Origin: Theropithecus gelada
Taxonomy: Eukaryota; Chordata; Mammalia; Primates; Cercopithecidae
NCBI RefSeq assembly: GCF_003255815.1
Contig: NC_037689.1
Location: 147,793,194 to 147,857,193 of the forward strand
Direction: 5' to 3'
DNA length: 64,000 nt
This document shows, in pieces, positions 53,554-64,000 of the stretch. A model generated the notes under the pieces. It did no database searches, was not told where the DNA came from, and saw only the letters and a program-made list of their open reading frames with translations. The stretch's first letter is position 1. Each line of letters opens with the position of its first letter. A program made the translations under genes and the position numbers.

Positions 53554-55570
53554 ATCTCAACAACTGCTTTTACCCCCACAGGGCATCACCTCCTGGCCCA
53601 AAGCCAGCATCCCCTCTTGGTTAATGTAATACATTCAAGCCAAAGTGGTCACATAAAGGTGTCTGGGGCCTTCTAGGGTACACACCCTAGACCTCTGGGG
53701 TCTCAGAGATGTGTTATGTCACTTTGCTATACCCATATTTTGAGCTTTGGGGGTCTAAACCAAGGACATGCTCAAACAAAGGGCACAGACCTTTGGTTAA
53801 TCCAACACATTCAAACCAAAGTGGTCACAATAGAGTCACCAGGTTAGAGTCTGGTAACAATAGTTATTAAGAGGCTTTCAATCAGGAAAAAAACAATGGT
53901 TTTTGCTCAAGGGATACTGATTCTCTTTCAATTCTAAAAAATAATCTTAACCTCAGTTGCTGTGGAAGATGGAGGTCACCACAGGATATAGTAAGAATAT
54001 CTTATTGTGGTAACTCAGTTTTCTTCCCTGCAGGAAAATGCCAGACCTTTTGCCTAGCATTACTGTGCCATCGAGACCCTGAGTCACTGCTACCATAGCA
54101 ATAAAAATACAAACCCATCTGGTATTTTTGGAACAAAAGGATTGCCTGTAAATACCTGCCACCCAATGGCCTCCACCATGGAATGAATGCGGCTTGAAAA
54201 CAAACGCTGGAGTTCAAGGTGACTTGACCTGAGAAAGCCACTGAGATTTTTAAGCAAAACATGTACCATCTCCCTCCTCCATCTTTGCCATGCCCTGCAC
54301 ATCCCTATGAATCCCCCTAACCAGGAATGGCAAGAAATTAACACACATGCCATCACCTCTCCTTCCCACTTGCCTGGCAGACATTACTAATCAATAATGG
54401 TGCTCATCCTACTGAGCCTGGATTCAGTCACTTCCAGTCTGTGAATGTTGGAATTTAAGTCAAAATCCCTGTGCCTTCCTTGTCCCGGAGTCTAAGGGTA
54501 TTGGTTGTTGAGAGAACCTACCCCTGTCAGCAGGCAGAAGTGCCTCCAAACTGTGCACAGGCTGCAGATGTCTTCCTCATGGTCTGTCTGCCCCACACTC
54601 CTTCAAGAAGGAGCCAGATTGAAGCCAGATCACTTCCAAGGTCAAATGAGAATGGCATGGGCAGGCCATTCTCCTCAATTCTCCATTACCTCAACTTTAC
54701 AAACAGCATGGGCTCCCAGACCTCAAAATCTGGGTGGGGTAGAGTGACAGAACACACTCTGTGAACCCCCAGTTAGGAATCAGATGTGCTCCATTCCCTT
54801 AAGAAGCTAAGAGGTAAGTCAAGGAGACACCACCACTTATAGAAACCTTGGTCTCCTAGGTGAAAAGACCTAATTCCCAGATGGTTTGAAGAACCCAGTC
54901 ACTCCAAATAGTGGTAGAGCCATCTGTTCCCTGGTCAAGCTTATCCATCCCTGGATGCACTTCCTTCCCAAGATTATGACCAAGACTTTTCCATGTCACT
55001 TTGTGGTCCCAAAAGGGTCACCAGCAATTCCCCAGGCAACTGTGGTGAGTTTCCCTAAAACAAGACTAACCCCTGAGCCCCAGGTGATATTCCTGCCCTG
55101 GTGGGCATCTGTTGCTCCTCTTCTGAGAGACAAACAAGGCCTACCTGACAAGGATGACAGCAGGATCCTACGGGGGTCAAGGTTAGAAACGAGAAGAGCT
55201 GTATCTTGCTTCTCATCTTCTCTGTCTCGGTCATCTCTGCAGTTGCCACCATCTCATCCTCTTTACTTCCCTGAGTACCCTGGAGGTACAGAGAAGCACT
55301 GAGCCTGCTTGGCTGTGGCAGTCTGGAGCCTTAGTTCCCACAGCATCTTGTATGCACCTGCCTCTCCAGACTGTGGGCTCCCAGCAGTCAGGGAACCCAT
55401 GGGCCAGGCAGCCTGGCCTGTGTCACAGCTACAAACACCAGGCCAGAGAGACAAAACTGCAAGCCAGTGAGCAGGCCCCATGCCAGTAGGCATAAGTCAC
55501 TTGAGCCTCCTCTGCCTCAGTAGCCAGAGCACAGCCTGAAAAATGGGGATTCAAAGGCCATACCATGCTC
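53554..55570. other. Unassigned sequence with a 40-50-bp direct repeat
   Basis: No gene is recognised. Two related segments, 53616-53669 and 53790-53842, share 'ttggttaat..aacacattcaa.ccaaagtggtcaca'-like text. A frame of 138 codons at 54886-55302 has no known domain and no supporting features. Confidence 0.4.
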
Positions 55571-55578
55571 AAAAACTA

Positions 55579-55881
55579 GGCCAGGCAAAGCTTGGTGGCT
55601 CACATCTATAATCCCAGCACTCTGGGAGACTGAGGCAAGAGCATGGCTTGAACCAGGAGTTTGAGACCAGCCCTGGCAACATAGCAAGACCCCATTTCTA
55701 CAAAAAACTTTAAAAAAGTATCTGAGTGTGGTGGTGCCTGCCTGTAATCTCAACTACTGGGGAGGCTCAGGTGGGAGGATCACCTGAGCCTGGGAATTCA
55801 AGGCTGCAGTGAGCCATGGTAGCACCATTGTACTCCAGCTTGGGCGACAAATTAAGACACTGAAAAAACAAACAAACAAAC
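55579..55881 (+). mobile_element. Old Alu (AluJ-type)
   Basis: Sense Alu dimer with many substitutions: 'ggccaggcaaagcttggtgg', 'gaccagccctggcaacatag' and 'gcctgggaattcaaggctgc'. The last is the J-type right arm. The tail is (CAAA)n. Possible short duplication aaaaact near both ends. Confidence 0.88.
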
Positions 55882-57269
55882 AGAAAAACTTAGCCCAGAC
55901 CCCAGTGGCTTCATTAGTGACAAGGCTTCACAGCAGCACTTCTGTTGGGTTCTGGCCCTGATCTCCTCACAAGCACCCACTCTTAACCAAAGAGCCCAGC
56001 TGTGAAGAGGGCCCTGGTGGGTCTATGGTTCTGCCCCTAATCCTCACAGTGTGAGCAAAGCCTGTGTCCAGCACAGGGCCAAGCACAGGAGAAACCCCAT
56101 ATTCCTCCATGCCCCTCAGCCCCACAAAGGAGTCTGGGCTAGCTGGGGAGCCAGGCCTCTGTGACCTCAGGGACCCTGTCAGTTCAACCTCCTTTACACA
56201 AATCAGAGTGAGGCTCAAAGAGGAAAAAGAAATTGTCACCTGGTCAGGCAGGACTCAGGCATTTGAGAAGGCGAGGCGGGGCAGGGGGCTCCAATTTATT
56301 TTCCATTTCCTGTATATGCTGCACAGCTTTCAGTGTTTTAATTGATTACATCAACTGTGCTCATTTCCCTGGACAAATCGGTCTCTACACAGAAGAGGCA
56401 ATTACCTGGGCTTGTTCCATCCCAATCGTCAGGAGCAGGCAGGAACCTCTTTGGGGCTGCACAAGATTATGTTATCTGAAAAGACTCAGATTCAAAATGA
56501 GGGCAATTATTTCAGCCTTATAACTTTTTTCATTTGTCTAACAATATCTGGTGCTGCTGTGGATCCTACAGGGCAGGAGGAAGAGCGCCTAAGTCTGCCT
56601 AAAGGCCTTGAGAACAGGCTTTGCCTGGTCGCTGTGAGCAATGTGGGCGGGGAGGAGTTCTGGAGGAGCTGGGTGTAGGATGAGGAAACAGGGAAGGGTG
56701 AAGAGTTAGGCTCAAGCTGCATTCTGCCATCTGTGGGCCATGTAGCTCACCCTCTCTGAGCCTGGGCTGCCCGATCTAGGACAGGGAGCTAGGATTCTTT
56801 GCCTTGTGGCCATTAAAAGAAGGTTGTAGAACCCCATGGATCATGAGTATCAATTTGTTTTGTTGACTCTCAAAGCTTTGCCTTTGGGAGAGCAGCCCAG
56901 GAACCCAGAGGCATCTGGAGAGTAGGAGGCCCCAGGTCTGATGGAGAAATCCTCAAGACCATCATGAAAGCCACTGGATTTGGGGTCTGGGATGGGGAAT
57001 AGGGTGAAGCCAGTGAGATATCTAAGGAGGCCTTACCTCAGCTGTGCACAAGTGCAGGGCTGGCATCTTGGGCACCTCACTGGCCTTACTCTGGCCCTCG
57101 CTCTGCATGGGGCCTTTCACTTTCAGCCAGGAGAGCAGGCAGGGCTTGAGCCAAAGTGGCTGTGGACCATTTGCTTTGGATCCTGATTGTTCTAGGAAGT
57201 CTTCTAGAGGTCTATCTGTGCCTCCGTCCCAAGCAGAAATGGCCCTCAGAGAATGAGGCAGGGGCTAGC
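55882..57269. other. Unassigned sequence with weak MIR traces
   Basis: GC-moderate, no gene recognised. Weak MIR-like wording occurs at 56200-56250 (antisense) and 56710-56770 (sense), too diverged to call. Confidence 0.4.
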
Positions 57270-57460
57270 AAGGATGCAGAACAAGCCCTGGGCTAGGAGT
57301 GGGGAGGCCTGGCTTCCAGGTCATGTTCTGCCACTGGCTCATGGTATAGCCATGGCCAGGTCCACACCCTCTCTGGCCTTCGGTGTGCCCATCGTTTGGT
57401 TTGGGCCTTGGCCTGGATCATCTCTAAGGCTAGTTCTAGCTCTGATATTCTCCACGGTGA
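57270..57460 (+). mobile_element. MIR SINE (MIRb-like)
   Basis: 'atgttctgccactggctcat', 'caccctctctggccttcggt', 'ggatcatctctaaggctagt' and 'tctagctctgatattct' preserve the MIR core and the extended MIRb tail in order. Confidence 0.75.
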
Positions 57461-58019
57461 TAACCTCGAGGGTTGCAGAAAGTACCAATCACTTGGGCCA
57501 CAACCCTGGACTGCTGTAGCGTTGCCAACAGGCAGTGAAGGTGGCTTAACACCCACCATCTACTAGACTGTACCTCTCTGGGGAAAATGCTGTGCACGTG
57601 CCTGATCAGGACTGATTGCTTTGTTTCAGCTAAGTTGAATCCAAAGCAGATGCTCTAGTGTGAGTTTGGGGCCTAGGATTTTTAAACTACCAAAGGAAAC
57701 AAGGTCACCTTATGCATGCATGGTTGTCCAATTTTGTTTCTGAAAATCAAAGCTTTCTTTTTTAAAAAAAAAAAATTTGAGATGCTCTCATGAGGACTTT
57801 AATGCAGATGAACATGTGGAATTCAGACATGATTTTTTGGAGTTTATTTTCAAAAGGTGCTTACAGCCAATTCCAAGTGTTATGTAACTCAGGCCTTTTA
57901 TATGAACTACCCTTCATATAAAAGTTGGAAACTCCAGAGAAGCCAAGTCTTTAAGGAAAGTGCTAACCTAGGCTTAACATGAAGAGCATGCACTGTTCAA
58001 TTCTACTGGTCCTGGGAAG
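57461..58019. other. Unassigned sequence
   Basis: No gene or repeat recognised. An A-run of 12 lies near 57763. Confidence 0.4.
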
Positions 58020-58145
58020 TAGGCAGAAAAAGTGATGCGTGTCTCCTTGTCATAGATGACAAAACAAGGCTCAAAAAGTGAAGTCATATGCCAAAGTCAC
58101 ACAGTGAGTGAGAGGGTTCACTTCATGCCCATACTGTGAACCTCA
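58020..58145 (-). mobile_element. MIR SINE fragment
   Basis: Antisense MIR: 'agatgacaaaacaaggctca', 'aaaagtgaagtcatatgcca' and 'aagtcacacagtgagtgaga'. Confidence 0.75.
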
Positions 58146-59749
58146 CACCACCCACCAAGGTTGCCCTGTTGGCCCAGAAGCATGGGGTGTTGTGGGATCA
58201 ACCTTGCTTAGCACCCACTCATTTGCAACCGGGAAACAACAGGTGAACCCTTGATCAGTGGGAGATGGGAGCCTGTGGCTACATTCTTCTTCTCCTTCCA
58301 GATGCATGCCTTGAGGCTAAGTTTATGCAGGGTCAAGCAGTCAGTCACAAATAGCAGCCACCAGATTGGCAGTGCATCTCACATGGGTCCTCCCTCCGTT
58401 GTGGCATCACTGCCCTTTTCCTTCACTCTTACCCCCTATGGTATCCAACTGCCCGGCAAAATCTTAGTCTCTATGAGACTGCTTTCAGGGAAAACCAGAC
58501 TAAGGCTTCCTGGCATCAGGCACAAAGCCTGGCATGTGGTAGGTGCTCACTAAATGCCAGGGAAAGGTAAGGTATACAAAAAAGATGACCTTCCAGAAAT
58601 GTCACCCTGAAGTCCCCATGCATGCAGAGACTTGGGCAGCGTCTGTACACAGGATCTAGGACTCCTCCCTGCCTCTCCCCTCTGTAGGATTCCCCTTCAC
58701 TTTGTAGCAGCTGAGATGATTGCCCTGAAGGCAGTTATCTTGTTGTTCATACCAGAAAGACTATGGGTTTGCCTTGGGGTTACCCTGCAAGGTGCAGAGT
58801 GGGGCTGCTCCAGGCTAGAAGCTGTGTAAGCAGGAAGCTCATCCAGGGCTGTTTCCTTCTCCCAAGCATTGTTGACTTTCTTTCAGAATCTGCCTGCTTT
58901 GGGTAGCTCTCCAGTGCCTTCAGGTGTGTGTTTTGGTTTGGTTTGGTTTGAAATGCATAGTTGTCATCTGCAGGAGGCTTGGTCTCAAAGGAGCTTACTC
59001 AGCATTGCCAGAAGTGGAAGCTCCCCAGGGTAAATTGGATCCTATCCTCTCTGGGCCCAGACCCAAGGCAAGATGCAGGAAAATTCCCCTGAGGAAGACA
59101 CAACCTTGAGAGGCTCTGTGCCAGGGACTCTGACATGTTGGCCTGGGCACCTCTATCCCTGATTGGCTGGCCCACAACTGACAATACCACTCATACCCTG
59201 TACTTGCCCAGACAGGGCCAGGAAGTCAAGCACCCCTGGCTTCTGGGCAGCTTCTCGGTGAGTCATTATGGCCAGATGCTATGGGACCACAGGCTGGCTG
59301 ACCACTGGTTCCCTGTGTCTCTGAGGTGTTGAGAGCACCCTTGGGCTGCCTGCTAAGTGATATCGGCTTGCCTTCCCTTGGGAACGATTACCTGTGGTCA
59401 GCATCAGTCCTCATCAACTTCTTGAAATGCTCCTGTGGATGCTTCTCCCCCAGGGGCATCTCCCCTTCTTGGGAGGTTGTTTCTCTTTTCCTAGGTCCTT
59501 AACTTCTCAGCAGAGCTGGCTATCGGGGGCTGGTGGTATGGGCCTGCCTCCCTAGCCTCTGGCATTGCAGGTACAGAGGGAGATCAGGGTCACAGGACTG
59601 AGACAAGGCGGGAAGACTTCCCTGCACCATCTGGGGAGAACTTAGGATGAGGCTGAGGTAGATGTTGGGCAGGAAACAGGGTCAGACACATTCTCAGGAG
59701 GAAGGCACAGGACAGGCTAGTGCTGGAGGACAGCAGGAATGTGGGGCTG
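58146..59749. other. Unassigned sequence
   Basis: No gene recognised. A possible L2 tip ('ggcatgtggtaggtgctcac') lies at 58530-58555, and a short (TTTGG)n lies at 58932-58950. Several frames are open but none has a known domain. Confidence 0.4.
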
Positions 59750-60214
59750 TGTATCAGTTTCCTGTGGCTGTTGTCATGAATTATCACAAACTTGGTGGCT
59801 CAAAACAACACACATTTATTCTCTTACAGTTCTGGAGGTCAGGAAGTCTAAAGTCAAGGTGCCAAGTGGAGGTGGTTCCTTTTGCAGACTAGGAGAGAAT
59901 CTGCTTCCTTGCCTTTTCCAGCTTCTGGAGGCTGCCTCACCTCTTGACTCATGGCCCCTTCCTCCATCTTCAAAGCCAGAAGCACAGTGTCTTCAAATCT
60001 CTTTCTTTCTGAATCTGACCCTCCTGCTTCCCTCTTTCTCTTATAAGGACGCTTGTGAAAAACTACATAATTCAGGATAATCTCCGCATTTCAGGATCCC
60101 TAATTTAGTCATATCTGCAAAGTCCCTTTTGCCATATAAGGCAGCATTCACAGATTCCAGGGAGTGAAGGCATGGCCATTTTTGGAAGAAAGGAGCATTA
60201 TTCAGCCTATCCCA
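59750..60214 (-). mobile_element. MLT1-type solo LTR (long variant)
   Basis: Antisense LTR from 'tgtatcagtttcctgtggct' to 'ttattcagcctatccca'. It holds 'ttcttgccttttccagcttc'-type text (59907-59927) and 'ccatataaggcagcattcac'. Its last third differs from the other MLT1 copies here, suggesting a different subfamily. Confidence 0.85.
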
Positions 60215-60252
60215 GTCTGGGAGGGGCTGGGGCCATAGACCAGGTAGGCCTC

Positions 60253-60644
60253 TGTCTCAGACAGCTCAGGCCGTGTAACAAATACCATAGACCAGGAGCT
60301 TAAACAACAGACATTTATTTTCTCACAGTTCTGGGGGTGAAAAGCCCAAGATTAAGGTGTCAGCATGGTTGGTCCCTAGTGAGGGTGCTCTTCTTGGATT
60401 ATAGATGGCTGCCTTCTCATTTTGTCCTCACAATGGGAATATATATATATATATGAGAGAGAGATAGAGAGAGAAACATTCTGGTGTCTCTTCTCATAGG
60501 GGCGCTAATCCCATCATGAGGGTCCTACCCTCAGAACCTCACATAAACCTAATTACCTCCCAATGGCCCCATCTCCAAACACCATCATGCCAGGGCTTAG
60601 GGCTTCAACATGAATTTTGAGGTGACACAATTCAGTCCATAGCA
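60253..60644 (-). mobile_element. MLT1-type solo LTR carrying (TA)n(GA)n
   Basis: Antisense LTR from 'tgtctcagacagctcaggcc' to 'cacaattcagtccatagca', just 38 bases from the preceding LTR and in the same direction. A (TA)n(GA)n microsatellite has grown at 60440-60474. Confidence 0.87.
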
Positions 60645-61034
60645 GCCCCTAGGCACACCACCAGCAGCCCTTAGGGAGGCCTAGTAGGGCAGGAGCAAGA
60701 ACTGGGCTCATTGCAACAGATGGGTAAACAGAGGCAGGCAATAGTTCATGGCAGACAGCACACCAGGATCTGGAGATCAGTCAGTAAGGGAAGAGTTCCA
60801 ATGCCTGGGCCAAGATGGAATGAGCTCAGCTGAGATTTAGAGATGGTTCCAGGCCCTGTGGGGGACTGACAAGTTCCGGGGGCTGGGCCTGCAGGTCAGA
60901 AGTTAGGAGAGGATGAAAGCAGGGGCTGGAAGCTAGGCAGGGCCTGATTCCAAGCCTCATCTTCATTTGGAGAGAGCTGCAGCTGTGGCTAACTAGAGCA
61001 TAATTAGATTTGAGAAAGGTCACTCTGTCCCTCA
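60645..61034. other. Unassigned sequence
   Basis: No gene recognised. The string 'gagaaaggtcactctgtccc' (61012) may be old repeat sequence. Confidence 0.35.
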
Positions 61035-61300
61035 CTCAAGCCCATTTTGCTGTCATTATTGAGTACCTGTTGCATTCCAGGCCCTGAGCTGACCTGAGGG
61101 GAATGCAGTGAGGGACCAGGCTTGGCCTCTGCTTTCCAAACTTGCGGGAGAGTCAACACCAACACACACACACATGCAACAACTAAACAACCACGCAGGA
61201 GTCTTTTGTTAGAGACTCAAAACAAATTAAAACAGGTTCTAAAGCAACCAGGAAAGGCTTCCCAGACAAAGCAGCCCCCAAACCTGGCCCGATAAGATGG
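61035..61300 (-). mobile_element. L2 LINE 3' tip, diverged
   Basis: Antisense L2: 'cattattgagtacctgttgc', 'attccaggccctgagctgac', 'gcctctgctttccaaacttg' and 'aaccaggaaaggcttcccag'. A short (AC)n interrupts it near 61160. Confidence 0.55.
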
Positions 61301-62482
61301 GAAAGATTTGACTTGGTGAAGCAGAAGGCATCTTGTGTGACAGGACAACAGACACAAGGACTCAAATGTGGGATGCATGTGGCACTGTCCAGAAGGCTTT
61401 GACCAGCCAGTCTGGCCAGTGTGGACAATTGGAGGTCTATGAATCAAGGAAAGCCAGACTCCCTCACTGAGGCAGGCAGGGCTGGCTCCCAAAGGATTTT
61501 CAGTTTCCCTGCGAGGATTCTGGATGCCATCCTTCACCCAGTGCCTCTGCACTGGGTACCCTGAGTGGCTGCAAGCAGAGCTGATGGTCAGCAGGTCTAG
61601 CCAGTGCCCAGTTTGAATAATCAGTACCCAGATCACCGCTCCAGGTTGAAGTAGCCTCATCTGCTCACAGATACGATCATTTTTAGGTGGTCTATGACTT
61701 ATAAAAGGCTAGGAAGGACCACTTTTCACAGTGAAGAATGATGGAGGCTTTTAGAGCAAAGAAATAAGGCTACTTTTGGCCCTGAAGTGCCTGAGTCTGC
61801 CGGCACTGGAGAGGGGTCAGGAAGCCCGACAGGAGAGCCTCCTATTGATTCAGGATGAGGAGTGGGAGTGAAGGTCCAGAGTAGCTGGCTTGGAAAAGGA
61901 GGGAAAGACAAAACCACAGAGTCTTGCTTCATCATCTGCATAATGTGGCAGACAGTCCTACAGGAGACAGCCCCTGTCCACATAGGCCAAGGTCAATGCC
62001 ATCTAGAACCAAAGAGTTGCACAGCTTCCTGTGCTGTGTGGATTATCTTTGCCTCCAGTTCTGGGATATGGATATGATGCTTTGGGGGCAGCCCTCAGAA
62101 TTGTCCTGTCTCTTCTGCTGCTATACCGCATTGCAGCACTATGGTGCATTTTCTCTTGCTTTTAGGGTCTAAATGTCCATTAATAAGCCCATGTTGTTTT
62201 GTAGCCCCAGGTCCACTGTCACTTCAAGCTGGAACATCACTAATGTGTTTCCTTACCCTCATTGACTGTGCTACCCATGAATACCACATCTCCTCCTGGC
62301 CCATTCACCTGGTGGCCCAGCAGCTGCCAACCAGCCTGTGGCAGTGTCGTGCTGGACTCTCAGTATGTAAAGCAGATGTAAGGATATAGGCCCATCCTGG
62401 AAGCTGGAAGCATGGAAGGTGGACTCAGGGCCTCCCCTAGCATGGTACCCCAGGGTGGGGCTACTGAATGATCCTAAAGGTG
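61301..62482. other. Unassigned sequence
   Basis: No gene or repeat recognised. A 147-codon frame on the minus strand (61217-61660) overlaps the L2 relic and has no known domain. Confidence 0.4.
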
Positions 62483-62906
62483 TGTCATGGATTGAATGGT
62501 AGCCCCTTAAAATATATCCGTGTCCTAATTCTCAGAACTTGTGAATATTGTCTTATATGGCAAAAATGTGTGAAGTGATTAAGCCAATGATTTGAGATTA
62601 AGAGATTATTCTGGAGTATCTGGGTGGGTCCCAAATGTAATCACAGGTATCATTATGAGACAGACACAAAGGAGGACATGTGAAGATGGAGGTAGAGACT
62701 GGAGCAATGCAGCCACAAGCTAAGGACCACCTAGGGCCACCAGAGACTGGAGGAGGCAAGGAAGCCCTCTCCCCTAGAGCCTTCAGAAGGAGTACAGCCC
62801 CACAACACTTTGATCTCAGATTTCTGTCATCTGTATCTGTGAGAGAATAATTTCTGGTGTTTTAAGCCACCCAATCTGTGGTACTTTGTTATAGCAACTG
62901 CAATAA
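62483..62906 (+). mobile_element. MLT1-type solo LTR
   Basis: Sense LTR: 'tgtcatggattgaatggtag', 'ttctcagaacttgtgaatat', 'gaagatggaggtagagactg', 'tctgtgagagaataatttct' and 'ttttaagccacccaatctgt'. The 3' end trails into 'gcaactgcaataaatga'. Confidence 0.85.
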
Positions 62907-64000
62907 ATGAATTAAAGGAGGGAAGGTTGTTCCAAGGGGACACAAATATGGCCTCAGCCCCAGCACAAAGTTCCCCGGATAAGACCTTACCTTAGCCCAG
63001 TTCTGACCAAAAGGCTTTGGTCTCAGACAACTAGATTTTTTTTTCCTATAGGAAGAATATAATGGCAATCGATGAGTCAACATTGCCCTGTAGAGATACA
63101 CTTCAGAGGCAACTTTGCTTGCTGAAATATATCCAGTCCTGAAAGGGCTGGAGCACTGCCTACCTTCAGAGTTCTAACTTAGCAGGTCTGCAGTTTGGGT
63201 TCAGGACTCATATAATTGTTTAGGGAAATGGGACCTTACCCTAAAGGAGGAACAAGAAGACATGAGTGTGAACTATGAATGACACAGAGGTGAAAGGAGC
63301 AGCCATTGTATCCAACTCCAGCCCCAGGAGCCCCAAGGAATCAGGGCCAAACAGAACAAAGTTATAGGAAGTAATGTGAGAGCCTCAACTAACAGAGCCT
63401 AAACCAAGTGTCCCAGAATGTGGCAGTGGAAGTGAGCTTGGAGAAAGGAGTCAGCAGGGAGCTGTGGCAGCCAGACATGCCATGGTGTGCATTCATAGAG
63501 GTAGAATCCCCAGAATGAAGGAGGTGAGAGTCCTGATACCCCTCCATCCCTATAAGGCTCAGTTCACTCTGGGTTCTATGCTGTAAGAGGCCTAGGTATA
63601 AACAACAGTCTTCTGGGGAGGACAGGCCCCAAATGGGGAGGGTACCCAAGCCCACAGCATCTGAGGCAGGTGTAGGAGTCTTAAGCAATGTCCTCAGCTC
63701 TCCAGAGGGCTGGCCTGGGACCGAAGGTCCAGAATTGTCTTTCTTAGGCAATGGCATTTGTTTTCAAATGAGTAGCAGTGCCCTTTCCGTCTGCTCCTGG
63801 CTGCCATGGTGCTGGTGTGGTGGCGGCCTTGGGGGCAGTGGTGTAGGTGAAACAATGTGCTGGCGAGGTCAAGGTTGGGCTCCCCACTTTGTGGCATGCT
63901 GGATGTCAGCAGCCAGTGGGGAGAGAGAGCCTCGTGCCAGCCAGCCAGTCTTTTCTCCTGCTTTTTGGGCTGGTCGGTACTAGAAAGATGACAGCCTACC
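62907..64000. other. Unassigned sequence
   Basis: No gene recognised up to the window edge. Overlapping frames at 63389-63983 on both strands lack known domains. GC is moderate and no repeat is identified. Confidence 0.4.

Noticed and set aside
54886..55302. 138-codon plus-strand frame
   Set aside because: No known domain, no upstream promoter or splice signals that I can see, and unusual composition. Not called as a gene.
61217..61660. 147-codon minus-strand frame
   Set aside because: Its end overlaps an antisense L2 relic, it has no known domain, and other frames overlap it.
1..64000. A previously undescribed multi-gene system (defence, biosynthesis, toxin-antitoxin)
   Set aside because: The window is primate noncoding DNA with repeats throughout. 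No gene cluster or operon structure is present, and none of the open frames supports one.

Overview
This window is nuclear DNA from a primate, most likely an Old World monkey (Cercopithecidae, such as macaque, baboon or guenon). The evidence is the repeat content. Alu, L1PA-type L1, THE1 and MADE1 point to a simian primate. Several young AluY copies (about 21.2, 42.9, 46.3 and 51.2 kb) carry base changes I associate with the AluYRa/AluMac lineage: 'ggctcaagcc' near the start, 'ggcgaggtggcgg' in the middle and 'gatccggccact' near the end. The species cannot be fixed from this alone.

I found no protein-coding gene I can name. Nearly every long open frame is antisense or sense read-through of an Alu, L1, LTR or microsatellite, or is unsupported. 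The window therefore reads as intergenic or deep-intronic DNA. Two short segments look somewhat exon-like (2701-2887 and about 6951-7053), but neither is proven.

Layout. 0-10 kb: mostly unique, moderately GC-rich sequence with ancient MIR and L2 pieces and one MLT1 LTR. 10-14 kb: a 17-bp-TSD AluY, an L1M tail, several MIRs and an L1M tail carrying a MADE1 hairpin. 14-17 kb: mostly unique, including the best regulatory candidate in the window (15990-16260), which has an exact RFX X-box, an inverted CCAAT and an exact HNF1 palindrome. 17-20.5 kb: an ancient repeat followed by a THE1 provirus with an almost absent 5' LTR. 20.9-21.7 kb: a three-layer Alu nest. 22-29 kb: mostly unique, with paired MEF2-like sites, a probable ERV LTR, an L1 3' UTR and L2/MIR fragments.

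29.9-42.3 kb is AT-rich and built from two old L1M elements riddled with later insertions (MLT1, Alu, MLT2, a probable ERV LTR, MER2, microsatellites). 42.3-53.6 kb holds the young AluY copies, a HAL1-like element split by an L1M tail and an MLT1, and a young L1PA insertion with a 5' inversion. 53.6-64 kb returns to moderately GC-rich, gene-poor sequence with an AluJ, MIR/L2 relics and three MaLR LTRs.

Nothing here works as an operon or gene system. The coherent stories are retrotransposition history (nesting order, target-site duplications, twin priming) and a few candidate cis-regulatory blocks. Repeat family names come from my recognition of consensus sequence and were not checked with RepeatMasker; subfamily names and repeat edges are approximate.
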